A DNA stretch of 64,000 bases from JBMNGW01 sp050950025 (lineage in GTDB: Bacteria; Spirochaetota; Spirochaetia; Sphaerochaetales; Sphaerochaetaceae): assembly GCA_050950025.1 (NCBI GenBank), contig JBMNGW010000013.1:124001-188000 (forward strand), in the 5' to 3' direction. Position 1 is the first letter of the stretch. Every line of letters starts with the position of its first letter. Of the stretch, positions 1 through 8,243 are shown piece by piece. The translations under genes and the position numbers were made by a program. The notes beneath the pieces were generated by a model. It worked only from the letters and a program-made list of their open reading frames with translations, was not told the origin of the DNA and ran no database searches.

Positions 1-1
1 C

Positions 2-145
2 CACATTACAGCGGCTCAACTGAGCGCACTAATCTTCCTTATAGCCGGTCTGGTTTTTATTGGAATCGGCTTGGCCCGCTCAGAGCATTTGATTGTGTTG
101 CGTAAGGCAACCTTGTTGTGTATGGAGTGTATCGGTCTTGGCTAA
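2..145 (+). CDS. CD1871A-family CXXC-motif membrane protein (3' end)
   Basis: An open frame enters from the left edge and ends at the TAA at 143-145, leaving 47 visible residues. It shows one hydrophobic helix (ALIFLIAGLVFIGIGLA), then a short basic stretch and the tail KATLLCMECIGLG. A single membrane segment followed by a terminal CxxC-type motif (C-M-E-C-I-G) is the signature I know from the short CD1871A-family proteins. The start is outside the window. Its last codons overlap the start of the next gene (TTGGCTAA), so the two are probably translationally coupled. The function is unknown; by context it is a small partner of the membrane iron-sulfur protein. The family call rests on the tail motif only. 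Confidence 0.6.
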   Translation, partial: HITAAQLSALIFLIAGLVFIGIGLARSEHLIVLRKATLLCMECIGLG

Positions 146-1040
146 AAGCAGAATTGTTCGCCACGAACAAAGAAGAAATCTGGTGCAATTTCTCACTGCT
201 CTTTTTTCCAATGCGTACATCATGGGATTTATTGAAGGGAAAATTTACCAAGGGGGCTCAAAAGCCCTTTGTGTCCCCGGATTAAATTGTTATGCTTGCC
301 CGGGAGCTTTGGGCTCCTGTCCTATCGGTTCATTACAAGCTGTTCTTAACTCAGGACTTTCCCGCTTCTCTTTTTACGTGGGAGGTTTTCTGATAACAAT
401 CGGTACTGCCTTTGGCCGGCTGGCTTGCGGGTGGTTCTGTCCGTTTGGTTGGCTGCAAGATCTGTTGTATAAAATTCCTTTGCCAAAAGGGATGTCTAAA
501 AAACGCTCCTTAAAATATGAGAAGGTTCTCTCTTATCTCCGCTATGTGGTACTGGTGGTCTTTGTTATTCTGCTGCCAATGTTTGTTGTCGATGCCTTTG
601 GCATGGGCAAACCCTTCTTTTGTGCCTGGGTGTGCCCTTCGGGAACAATCTCAGGCTTGTTACTTTTGGCCTCAAATTCATCACTACGCGGTGCCGTCAG
701 TTGGGTCTTTGCTTACAAAAGTCTCATTCTGCTTACCACCGTCCTTCTTTCTATTATTCTTTGGCGCCCCTTTTGTCGCTATATCTGTCCGCTGGGAGCC
801 ATTTATGGTTTGTTCAACCCAATAGCCATCTACCGCTTTGAAATTGATACGGCCAATTGCGGCTCATGCAACATCTGCCAGCAAGCTTGTAAACTCGATA
901 TTCCTGTCTACCAGACTCCCAACAGCCCCGATTGTATCCGCTGTGGTGATTGTATTGCCGCTTGCACCCACAATGCCATCAAAAGCGGTTTTTTCCCCCG
1001 CATAGAGCCTGCAGTTCAGATTGCCGATACAGAAGCTTAA
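138..1040 (+). CDS. NapH/NosR-like membrane polyferredoxin (4Fe-4S)
   Basis: A protein of about 300 residues that should pass electrons across or along the cytoplasmic membrane. Visible elements in order are CYACPGALGSCPIGS, a membrane segment, CGWFCPFGWLQD, a membrane segment, CAWVCPSGT, a membrane segment, CRYICPLGAIYG, and a C-terminal pair of ferredoxin motifs (CGSCNICQQACK and CIRCGDCIAACTHNA). This is the NapH/YccM layout: four or five helices with CxxxCP motifs plus a two-cluster 4Fe-4S domain. I place the start at TTG 138, because GGAG at 124-127 lies 10 nt upstream and the codon overlaps the stop of the CXXC gene. An upstream in-frame TTG at 93 would lie inside the previous gene. The redox partner is not visible; FMN-binding proteins are common neighbours in this family. 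Confidence 0.8.
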   Translation: MAKSRIVRHEQRRNLVQFLTALFSNAYIMGFIEGKIYQGGSKALCVPGLNCYACPGALGSCPIGSLQAVLNSGLSRFSFYVGGFLITIGTAFGRLACGWFCPFGWLQDLLYKIPLPKGMSKKRSLKYEKVLSYLRYVVLVVFVILLPMFVVDAFGMGKPFFCAWVCPSGTISGLLLLASNSSLRGAVSWVFAYKSLILLTTVLLSIILWRPFCRYICPLGAIYGLFNPIAIYRFEIDTANCGSCNICQQACKLDIPVYQTPNSPDCIRCGDCIAACTHNAIKSGFFPRIEPAVQIADTEA

Positions 1041-1118
1041 TTATGAAAAACGCTCATTTCATCTATCTTTTTTTCTACTAAAGAATTGTTTTCCTTCTTG
1101 TTAAATCCTCTGCCCATC

Positions 1119-1147
1119 TTGACAGAGGGGGCCAAATATTCGATATT
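1119..1147 (+). promoter_or_regulatory. predicted sigma70-type promoter of potABCD
   Basis: A perfect -35 box TTGACA (1119-1124) is followed by a 17-nt spacer and GATATT (1142-1147, 4 of 6 matches to TATAAT). It lies about 40 nt upstream of potA and is the only good promoter in the gap. Confidence 0.45.
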
Positions 1148-1186
1148 CGCAGTACAGTTCAAACATAAGGACGGGAATGAAAGAGA

Positions 1187-2317
1187 TTGAAAGGTGTTGA
1201 AATTGCAGTTGATCGGGTGACGCGGTCTTATGGTGAGTTCAAAGCGCTTGACGATGTGAGCCTCACCATTGAAAAAGGGGAGTTTTTCTCCCTGCTTGGA
1301 CCTTCTGGTTGCGGCAAAACTACACTGTTGAGAATCATTGCTGGCTTTGATTATCCTAACAGTGGCACTATCCTGTTCGATAACAAAGACATTTTGGCTA
1401 TTCCGCCTGAAAAACGGCAGTCCAATACTATTTTCCAAACATACGCCCTATTTCCCCACTTAAATGTCTACGAAAACATCGCTTTCCCATTGCGTCTGAA
1501 ACGCATTGCCAAAGCCACTATAGACAAGAAAGTAAAAGAGTATGTCCGCTTGGTACAATTGGAAGAACACCTTTATAAAAAACCCTCCACGCTCAGCGGT
1601 GGCCAAAAACAACGGGTTGCCATTGCCAGAGCCTTGATTAACGAACCGCGAGTACTGCTTCTTGATGAGCCGCTTTCGGCTCTTGATGCCAAGTTGCGCC
1701 AAAACCTACTGGTAGAGTTGGATGAGATTCACGACAAAGTCGGTATTACCTTCATCTATGTTACCCATGACCAAAGTGAAGCGCTCTCTGTTAGTGACCG
1801 CATTGCAGTCATGCACAAAGGAAAAATCTTGCAAGTGGGAACTCCTTATGAAATTTATGAGGCTCCTGCCACCCGTTTTGTGGCTCAGTTTATTGGTGAG
1901 ACCAATATTTTCCCCTGTACGGTTCTCTCTTGTGAGCCCTATGAAGAGGAGTTTTTAATGAGTGTCGAGGTGCCGGCATTGGGACAGACTGTCTATGTTA
2001 CTGATGTTGAGCCCCAAGCGATTGGTAAAGATCTCTATTTCACCGTTCGCCCCGAAAAGGTGCGTATCACAATTTATCCTCCCAAAAGCTCCTCGGCATA
2101 TTTGAATGTTTTTCGCGGAATGATTGATGAGCCGGTTTACAGCGGCTTTCAGTCCAAATATTTTGTAAAACTTGAGGGGGAAAAGCGCCCCTTAATTAAG
2201 GTCTTCAAACAGCATACCGTCTTTTTGGAAGACGGACCCGACTTTGAATGGAAAGATACTGTCTATCTGAGTTGGACAGCCGTCGACGGTTATCTCGTCA
2301 AGGATACCAATAGATGA
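1187..2317 (+). CDS. potA: spermidine/putrescine ABC transporter ATPase PotA
   Basis: Energises polyamine import by the PotABCD system on the inner face of the membrane. The protein has Walker A GPSGCGKTT near residue 40, a Q-loop, the ABC signature LSGGQKQR, Walker B VLLLDEP and the H-loop VTHD, then a C-terminal TOBE region (about residues 280-370) typical of the PotA/MalK subgroup. The length (376 aa) is normal. It overlaps potB by 4 nt (ATGA), so the operon is tight. The start is doubtful: TTG 1187 has only weak upstream purines. A better placed ATG at 1177, with AAGGA upstream, is one base out of frame and hits a stop after seven codons, which may point to a small indel at the 5' end. 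Confidence 0.9.
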   Translation: MKGVEIAVDRVTRSYGEFKALDDVSLTIEKGEFFSLLGPSGCGKTTLLRIIAGFDYPNSGTILFDNKDILAIPPEKRQSNTIFQTYALFPHLNVYENIAFPLRLKRIAKATIDKKVKEYVRLVQLEEHLYKKPSTLSGGQKQRVAIARALINEPRVLLLDEPLSALDAKLRQNLLVELDEIHDKVGITFIYVTHDQSEALSVSDRIAVMHKGKILQVGTPYEIYEAPATRFVAQFIGETNIFPCTVLSCEPYEEEFLMSVEVPALGQTVYVTDVEPQAIGKDLYFTVRPEKVRITIYPPKSSSAYLNVFRGMIDEPVYSGFQSKYFVKLEGEKRPLIKVFKQHTVFLEDGPDFEWKDTVYLSWTAVDGYLVKDTNR

Positions 2318-3237
2318 AAAAAGCCTTAAAGCCTGTGCAGCGCGAACGAATTCTTGGATCGCTGTACAGCTGGCCGATGGGGCTGTGGTTCACCATCTTT
2401 TTCACCGTCCCGCTGGCTATCATTATTATTTACAGCTTCATGCAAAGGGGCCTGTATGGAGGAATTGAGTGGAAATTCACTTTCTCCGCCTACCGGCAGA
2501 TGCTTAATCCCTCTTTTGCCCGTGTGTTGGTACGCACTCTTTGGATTAGTCTTTTATCGACACTATTGTGTATCCTTATCTCATTGCCATGCGGATATGC
2601 TATGGCACGCAGTCGTTATCAGACCCTTTTCCTCTTTTTAATTATTATCCCTTTTTGGACTAACTCTCTGATCAGAGTCTATGCATGGATTAGTATTCTT
2701 TCCACCGAAGGGTTTATTAACTCACTGCTACTGCGTTTAGGACTGGTTAAAGAGGGATTAAGCCTTATTTATAACAACGGGTCAGTCGTTTTGGTCCTTA
2801 TTTACATGTATCTTCCTTTTGCTATTTTACCGCTGTTCACCACCATCGATAAATTCGATTTTTATCTTTTGGATGCTGCCCGTGATTTGGGGGCCAGCAA
2901 ATTAGAAGCCATTATTAAAGTGATGATTCCCAATATTAAAAGTGGCTTAAGCACCGCCTTTATTTTCACATTCATCCCTATTTTTGGAGCTTATACGGTT
3001 CCTCTGTTGGTGGGGGGCAAAGACTCCACCATGATAGGAAACATCATCGTCGATCAGGTCTCCAAGACTCGTAACTGGCCGCTGGCTTCCGCTTTTTCTA
3101 TGATACTCACCCTCGTTTCCTTTGTGGGTGTCTTTTGGATGCTGGCAAGCGGAACAAAAGAGCGTCACAAAGCCAGAACAACGTCTCGTGCTCTTGAGCA
3201 AAAGGTAAGAGCTCACCATAGAGGGAGAACACGATGA
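2314..3237 (+). CDS. potB: spermidine/putrescine ABC transporter permease PotB
   Basis: First membrane subunit of the polyamine importer, 307 aa. It has about six hydrophobic segments, starting with a long one near residues 25-45. The BPD_transp_1 EAA loop, which docks to PotA, reads DAARDLGASKLEAI (about residues 188-201). The C-terminus is basic. The start overlaps the potA stop and the stop overlaps the potC start, both by 4 nt. The paired permease order and the following PotD-type binding protein make the polyamine assignment firm, although close relatives can take up other polyamines or related amines. Confidence 0.88.
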   Translation: MKKALKPVQRERILGSLYSWPMGLWFTIFFTVPLAIIIIYSFMQRGLYGGIEWKFTFSAYRQMLNPSFARVLVRTLWISLLSTLLCILISLPCGYAMARSRYQTLFLFLIIIPFWTNSLIRVYAWISILSTEGFINSLLLRLGLVKEGLSLIYNNGSVVLVLIYMYLPFAILPLFTTIDKFDFYLLDAARDLGASKLEAIIKVMIPNIKSGLSTAFIFTFIPIFGAYTVPLLVGGKDSTMIGNIIVDQVSKTRNWPLASAFSMILTLVSFVGVFWMLASGTKERHKARTTSRALEQKVRAHHRGRTR

Positions 3238-4040
3238 GTAAGCGTCATCCCTACCGACAGCAACATCCTTTTAATTTCTCTTCTGTTGTGTTGTATTTGA
3301 CTGTTATTTTTTTGTTTATTCCGTTGTTTGTCGTGACGTTTTTCTCGTTCAACAGCGCTAAAGGAATGCAGTGGCAAAGCGCCTCGCTCATTTGGTATAA
3401 ACGCCTTATCTTTGACAGCCCTTCGTTGTGGGTCGCTTTTAAAAACAGCATCATTATAGCCCTCAGTAGCTCCTTAAGCGCTACTTTGATTGGGACTTTA
3501 GCCGCCATTGGCATTAAATGGCACCGCTTTAAAGGCAAAGGCTACATTACGGCTATCAGTTATATGCCGATGGTTCTTCCTGAGGTTATCATTGGTGTTT
3601 CCATGCTAATTTTCTTTACTGCTGTCAAAATTAATTTGGGGATGTTCACCATCTTTGCTGCTCACACAACGTTCAACCTCCCTTTTGTCTTTATGTTGGT
3701 CTCTGCCCGTTTAGATGAATTTGATTATTCGACCATTGAAGCAGCTCGCGATTTGGGAGCCAATGAGCGGCAAGCTTTAGTAAAAGTGGTGATACCAACC
3801 ATTATGCCGGCAATTCTTTCCAGCTTTTTGATGTGCGTTACGATGAGCTTGGAAGACTTCGTCATTACCTTCTTTGTCTCGGGACCAGGCTCGGGAACAC
3901 TGCCGCTGTACGTCTATTCGATGATCCGCTACGGTGTTTCGCCTGTTATTAATGCTCTTTCGTTTGTTATTATTCTCGGTACGATGCTTATTGCATTCTC
4001 ATTCAGACGGTTTTTGAAAACTGTAGCTGCCAGCAGCTAA
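3234..4040 (+). CDS. potC: spermidine/putrescine ABC transporter permease PotC
   Basis: Second membrane subunit of the polyamine importer, 268 aa. It is a six-helix BPD_transp_1 permease with the EAA-type loop EAARDLGANERQAL (about residues 165-178). Its N-terminal helix (residues 18-40) is strongly hydrophobic. Length and layout match PotC. It is coupled to potB through an ATGA overlap and followed after 16 nt by potD, so all four genes form one transcript. Confidence 0.88.
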   Translation: MSKRHPYRQQHPFNFSSVVLYLTVIFLFIPLFVVTFFSFNSAKGMQWQSASLIWYKRLIFDSPSLWVAFKNSIIIALSSSLSATLIGTLAAIGIKWHRFKGKGYITAISYMPMVLPEVIIGVSMLIFFTAVKINLGMFTIFAAHTTFNLPFVFMLVSARLDEFDYSTIEAARDLGANERQALVKVVIPTIMPAILSSFLMCVTMSLEDFVITFFVSGPGSGTLPLYVYSMIRYGVSPVINALSFVIILGTMLIAFSFRRFLKTVAASS

Positions 4041-4056
4041 CACATCGGAGGTGCCT

Positions 4057-5115
4057 ATGACCACTATGCGTCGGCTTTTCTTCCTCTCTTTAATTGCAAT
4101 TATGCTTGTTCTTGTTGCCTCTTGCACCAAGGGTGCTAGTGACCAGAACAAGCTCTATCTCTATAACTGGACCTATTACACGCCCGATGAACTTGTAGAG
4201 AAGTTCAAAGACGAGACTGGCATAGAGATTATCATCGACAACTTTGCCTCAAATGAGGAGATGTTTGCCAAGATTATGGCTGGCGGAGGCAAAGGCTACG
4301 ATATCATCTTCCCTTCAAGCGACTATACTTCGATTATGATTACGCTTGATTTGCTGACCGAACTTGATCACAGCAAACTGGAGAATCTAAAATATATTTC
4401 GCCCACGGTACGCCAAAAAGCAACCTATGATCCCGATTTCCGCTATTCGGTCCCCTATTTTATGGGATCCAGCGGTATTGCCGTTAACACAGCTCGCGTC
4501 CCTTTCGAATATGAAAGAACCTGGGACATCTTTGCCGACACTAGGCTCAAAGGGAGAATGTCGATGCTTGATGATATGAGAGAAGTCATAGGAGCTGCAT
4601 TAAAACACCTTGGCTACTCGGGCAACTCGGTGGATGAAAAAGAGTTGCAAGAGGCTACTGATTTGATTATCAACAAATGGAAGCCCAATATTGTGAAATT
4701 TGATTCTGAGTCGTTTGGTAAAGCATTCAGTCGCGGTGAGTTCTTTGTGGTCCAAGCCTACCCCGAGAACGTTTTTGCCGAATTGCCTGAAGAGAGTTGG
4801 GCCTCTGTTGATTTCTTCATTCCCCCCGAAGGAGGAATGATGTATATCGATAACATGGTGATTCCCAAAGGAGCGAAGCACATCGACAATGCTCTGAAGT
4901 TCATTAACTTCATTCATGAGCCCGAAAATTATGCTATCTTCTTGGATGAATTTTTCTTCCCACCCACAACGAATACCGAAGCGTATAAGTATATGCAAAA
5001 TGATGCCTTCTTCTTCACCGATAAAGATCTGGAAATAAGTGATATCAATGATGATTTAGGTCAGCATATTGACGATTACAACGCCCTGTGGCAGAAGATT
5101 CGCTACGAAGATTAA
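4057..5115 (+). CDS. potD: spermidine/putrescine-binding lipoprotein PotD
   Basis: Extracytoplasmic polyamine receptor for PotABC. The N-terminus has a lipoprotein signal: basic residues, a hydrophobic core and a lipobox ending V-A-S-C near residue 23. The mature protein begins with the family pattern LYLYNWTYYTPDEL and contains Asp/Glu/aromatic residues of the ligand pocket (for example SDYTSIMI and VQAYPENVFAEL). The start ATG 4057 is chosen over GTG 4051 because GGAG at 4047-4050 then has normal spacing. The final 4 nt overlap the end of the convergent glycerate kinase gene, so there is no room for a separate terminator. Confidence 0.88.
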   Translation: MTTMRRLFFLSLIAIMLVLVASCTKGASDQNKLYLYNWTYYTPDELVEKFKDETGIEIIIDNFASNEEMFAKIMAGGGKGYDIIFPSSDYTSIMITLDLLTELDHSKLENLKYISPTVRQKATYDPDFRYSVPYFMGSSGIAVNTARVPFEYERTWDIFADTRLKGRMSMLDDMREVIGAALKHLGYSGNSVDEKELQEATDLIINKWKPNIVKFDSESFGKAFSRGEFFVVQAYPENVFAELPEESWASVDFFIPPEGGMMYIDNMVIPKGAKHIDNALKFINFIHEPENYAIFLDEFFFPPTTNTEAYKYMQNDAFFFTDKDLEISDINDDLGQHIDDYNALWQKIRYED

Positions 5116-6245
5116 TAGCCTAGGCGCTGTAAAAACCCCATTAGATTATCCATGGTCATCTCAAGGTCGCCAGGAGCTCTTGAGATGACCTCTTTAAATT
5201 CCTTAGCCACTCGGTTGATACTAAAAATGGCACTAACCCCTTGATCATAAGCAGCTTCAATGTCATCGCCAATATCGCCAACAATAGCAACAAGGGGAAC
5301 CTGCTTCTTTTTTGTACGGCGGGCAATGCCAATAACCACTTTGCCTCTGAGACTTTGAGAATCGAGCTTCCCTTCTCCGCTAAACACCATATCAGTGCCT
5401 TCAAGCAGCGAATCAAATTGCACCGTATCTAAAACGACTTCAATACCCATTTCCAGACGAGAGTTGAAAAAAGCAACCATTCCCGCCCCCATCCCACCGG
5501 CAGCCCCCGAGCCGGGAATCAAAGAGACATCTTTATCCAGATCTGAGATAATGCGGCTACTTAAGGCTCTGAGCTGCTGATCAAGAAACTCAACCATCTT
5601 TTGATCGGCCCCTTTTTGGGGACCAAAAATGTAAGCCGCTCCTTGGGTACCGTAAAGAGGATTGTCGATATCACACATCGTTACAATCTCAACAGATTGC
5701 AACGCAGGATGTAAAAGCGAAGCATCAATACGCTTAATGGCGTCTAGCGTGTTTCCAGTAGGAATGAAAGTAATGTCATCTTTGTTGAAAAACTGAACCC
5801 CTGCTGCCGCTGCAGCTCCGCAGCCTCCATCATTGGTTGCACTTCCACCCAATCCAACAACTATTTTAGTACACCCGTTAGAAACAGCATGAAGCATCAA
5901 CTCACCCACCCCATAAGTAGTTGTCTCTCCGGGGCGCTTATCATCTCCAACCAAAGGCAACCCAGCACATGCAGCCATCTCAATAATAGCCGTATCGTTA
6001 TCAACAATGCCGTAAAACCCCTGCATAGGCTCAAAATAAGGACCGGTAACTTCCACCTCGACTCGCTTGCCTCCCATGGCAGTCAAAAAAGAATCGACAC
6101 TCCCTTCCCCTCCATCGGCCACAGGAAGAGCAATAATTTCTGCTCCTTCATAATGCTTGCGAATAGCTTTCTCCATAATGGTACAAATCTGCATACTGCT
6201 CATCGTCCCTTTGAAGGAATCGGGAATGAGAATGAATCGTTTCAT
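5112..6245 (-). CDS. glycerate kinase (GlxK/GarK family)
   Basis: Phosphorylates glycerate with ATP, most likely to 2-phosphoglycerate as in the GarK/GlxK family, feeding lower glycolysis. The 377-aa protein starts with KRFILIPDSFKGTMSS, a family hallmark, and carries GLGGSATNDGGCGAAAA (about residues 131-147), GSGAAGGMGAG and SGEGKLDSQS. A strong AGGAGG lies just upstream of the ATG. It is the last gene of a long minus-strand catabolic operon and directly follows a hydroxyacid dehydrogenase that could supply glycerate from hydroxypyruvate. Its stop overlaps the convergent potD stop by 4 nt. Confidence 0.9.
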   Translation of the reverse strand: MKRFILIPDSFKGTMSSMQICTIMEKAIRKHYEGAEIIALPVADGGEGSVDSFLTAMGGKRVEVEVTGPYFEPMQGFYGIVDNDTAIIEMAACAGLPLVGDDKRPGETTTYGVGELMLHAVSNGCTKIVVGLGGSATNDGGCGAAAAAGVQFFNKDDITFIPTGNTLDAIKRIDASLLHPALQSVEIVTMCDIDNPLYGTQGAAYIFGPQKGADQKMVEFLDQQLRALSSRIISDLDKDVSLIPGSGAAGGMGAGMVAFFNSRLEMGIEVVLDTVQFDSLLEGTDMVFSGEGKLDSQSLRGKVVIGIARRTKKKQVPLVAIVGDIGDDIEAAYDQGVSAIFSINRVAKEFKEVISRAPGDLEMTMDNLMGFLQRLGY

Positions 6246-6321
6246 GCTGCCTCCTATTGCTCATTATATGACTAACACATCTGGGGTCTAAATGTATTTC
6301 AAGTCTTACTTAATAAACTAG

Positions 6322-7283
6322 TTAACTATATTTTGGGGCTTCCCTTCCGTAAACATCCATTAAGTTTTTCAAAGTAGTGTCGATTATCCGTTTGCGGCTT
6401 TCCTTTGAGGCCCAAGAGATATGAGGAGTTATGATACAATTTTTAGCCTTAAGAAGAGGGATTATTTGGTAAAATTGGCTCTGTGGCTACTACATCTAAA
6501 CCCGCTGCGTAAACTTTATCGCAGTTCAAAGCTTGTGCTAAATCTTCTTCTACAATCAGTTCTCCCCTTGAATTATTGATTATGATAACTCCATCTTTCA
6601 TTTTCGCAATACTTTCTTTATTAATTAACTCTTTTGTATCGTCAAATAAGGGGCAATGCAAAACAATAACATCTGAAAGAGAAAATAGTTGGTCTAAATC
6701 AACATAAGAGACAGAATATCCCAGCTCATAAGTTTGAGTCTTATCATAGGCTATAATATTCATTCCTAGAGCGTTTAGCTATTCTTCCGGTCCGCTGTCC
6801 TATACGCCCAAAGCCAATAATTCCCATCGTTTTGTTTTCCAGTTCAATAAGAGGGAAATCCCAAAAACAAAAATCTGGTGAAGAACTCCATCTCCCTTGA
6901 TCAACAGCATCACTATGATATCCTATTCTGTGACAAATCTCTAAAAGCAAGGCAATAGCGAATTGACCTACAGCAGCTGTTCCGTAAGCAGGTACGTTTG
7001 CTACTAAAACATCTTTTAATCGAGCATATTTGTAATCAACAACGTTATAACCTGTCGCCAAAACACCAATAAACTTGATAGTTGGACAAGCATCAAGAAC
7101 TTTTTTTGAAATCGGAGTTTTGTTTGTTAAAACAATTTCTGAGTCTCCAATTCTTTTAATAATTTCCTGCTCATCATTTACCGCAGTTCTATCATAAATT
7201 GATAGTTCTCCGAATTCCCCTAAAGGGGACCAGTCAAGATCTCCAGGATTTACCGTAAATCCATCTAAAATAGTAATTTTCAT
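6322..7283 (-). pseudogene. D-2-hydroxyacid dehydrogenase (hydroxypyruvate reductase-like), two frameshifts
   Basis: The N-terminal part (7283 to about 6780) and middle part (about 6770 to 6465) lie in different frames, and the last 45 codons lie in a third. Restoring two single-base insertions (near 6775 and 6465) gives one 319-residue protein, the normal length for NAD-dependent 2-hydroxyacid dehydrogenases. It has ATGYNVVD, the Rossmann glycine motif GIIGFGRIGQRTG, DVIVLHCPL, NNSRGELIVEEDL, the catalytic region GLDVVATEP and a final ITPHISWAS with the active-site His. This most resembles glycerate dehydrogenase/hydroxypyruvate reductase. The second extra base lies in a C run (CC to CCC). 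It sits in the catabolic operon between gntR and glycerate kinase. It could be a true lesion or a base-calling error. Confidence 0.75.
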
Positions 7284-7450
7284 TTTTCCTCTTCTTTAGA
7301 AGTTTTATTCTTTAATATGCCTAACCGGTTTCACAAAGATTAAATTTTAGTCCTAGTCAATATAAAAAAGCTGTTTTATTTTTTTAGCGCCACCTAACTA
7401 CCTATACTTGAAGGGTTTACAAAAAGATTATCAACTGTGAAAAATAAATC

Positions 7451-8191
7451 CTACATGAATGCATTATCCATAAAGTTTTCAGTATAAGCATCGATTAAAT
7501 CATCGACTTCAATCCATTTCTTCCAAACGCCAACAGAAAGGTGTACTGCATATCCAGCCATAATCAAGTTTTTATTTTTAATGGCTTCAACAATTGCTTT
7601 ATGCGTATCAAGTGCTGATTGAATATCTTGACCTTTCTCATAATTTCTTTGAATAAGGGGAGCAAATAGCTGAAAAATAAAGAGATAAATATCTTTCATT
7701 ATTGAATTATGAACTGCTGAACCTAAGGCCTCATGAAATTCCACATCGATTTCAAATACTTTTTCTGGATCTGGGTTCCCCACCATCAATAAGTCACTCA
7801 GCCCCTGGTTGCACTTTTCTAATTTTTCAAGATCGCTATTTTGTGAGTTCGAAATAGCCAATAAAATAACAGCCATCTCTATAGCTTCTCTAAATTCATA
7901 AATATCACCAGATTTCAAACCACCTAACAAAAGCTTAAATAATAATGGTCCGAGAAAGGTAATATCATCAGGGTTCCCAATATACGAGCCACTTCCTTGT
8001 TTTATTTCAACTATGTGGCTAGCTTCAAGAATTTTTAGAGCCTCCCGAAGCCCACTTCGACTAATTCCTATTTGTTCGCATAAATCGGCTTCAACTGGTA
8101 AGCGTTGACCACTAACCCACTCTCCATTAATTATTTTAGACTTAGCATATTGCATCACTTTTTCTACAGCCGAGTGATTTTTAAATACCAT
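7451..8191 (-). CDS. GntR-family regulator, FadR/FCD type
   Basis: Likely ligand-controlled repressor of the surrounding catabolic operon. The 246-aa protein has an N-terminal winged helix (residues 8-70) with the GntR pattern GQRLPVEADLCEQIGISR and LREALKILEASHIVEI. It is followed by an all-helical FCD domain (about residues 100-225) with metal/ligand-type residues EFREAIE, DVEFHEAL and H-x3-V near the end. It lies inside the operon, downstream of the TRAP permease and upstream of the dehydrogenase. The family usually senses the substrate or an early intermediate of the linked pathway. I could not pick out a convincing palindromic operator by eye. Confidence 0.85.
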   Translation of the reverse strand: MVFKNHSAVEKVMQYAKSKIINGEWVSGQRLPVEADLCEQIGISRSGLREALKILEASHIVEIKQGSGSYIGNPDDITFLGPLLFKLLLGGLKSGDIYEFREAIEMAVILLAISNSQNSDLEKLEKCNQGLSDLLMVGNPDPEKVFEIDVEFHEALGSAVHNSIMKDIYLFIFQLFAPLIQRNYEKGQDIQSALDTHKAIVEAIKNKNLIMAGYAVHLSVGVWKKWIEVDDLIDAYTENFMDNAFM

Positions 8192-8243
8192 TACAAATCC
8201 TCTTTTGAGTCAGATTATAACCAGACCCGATTACAGTATTAGA

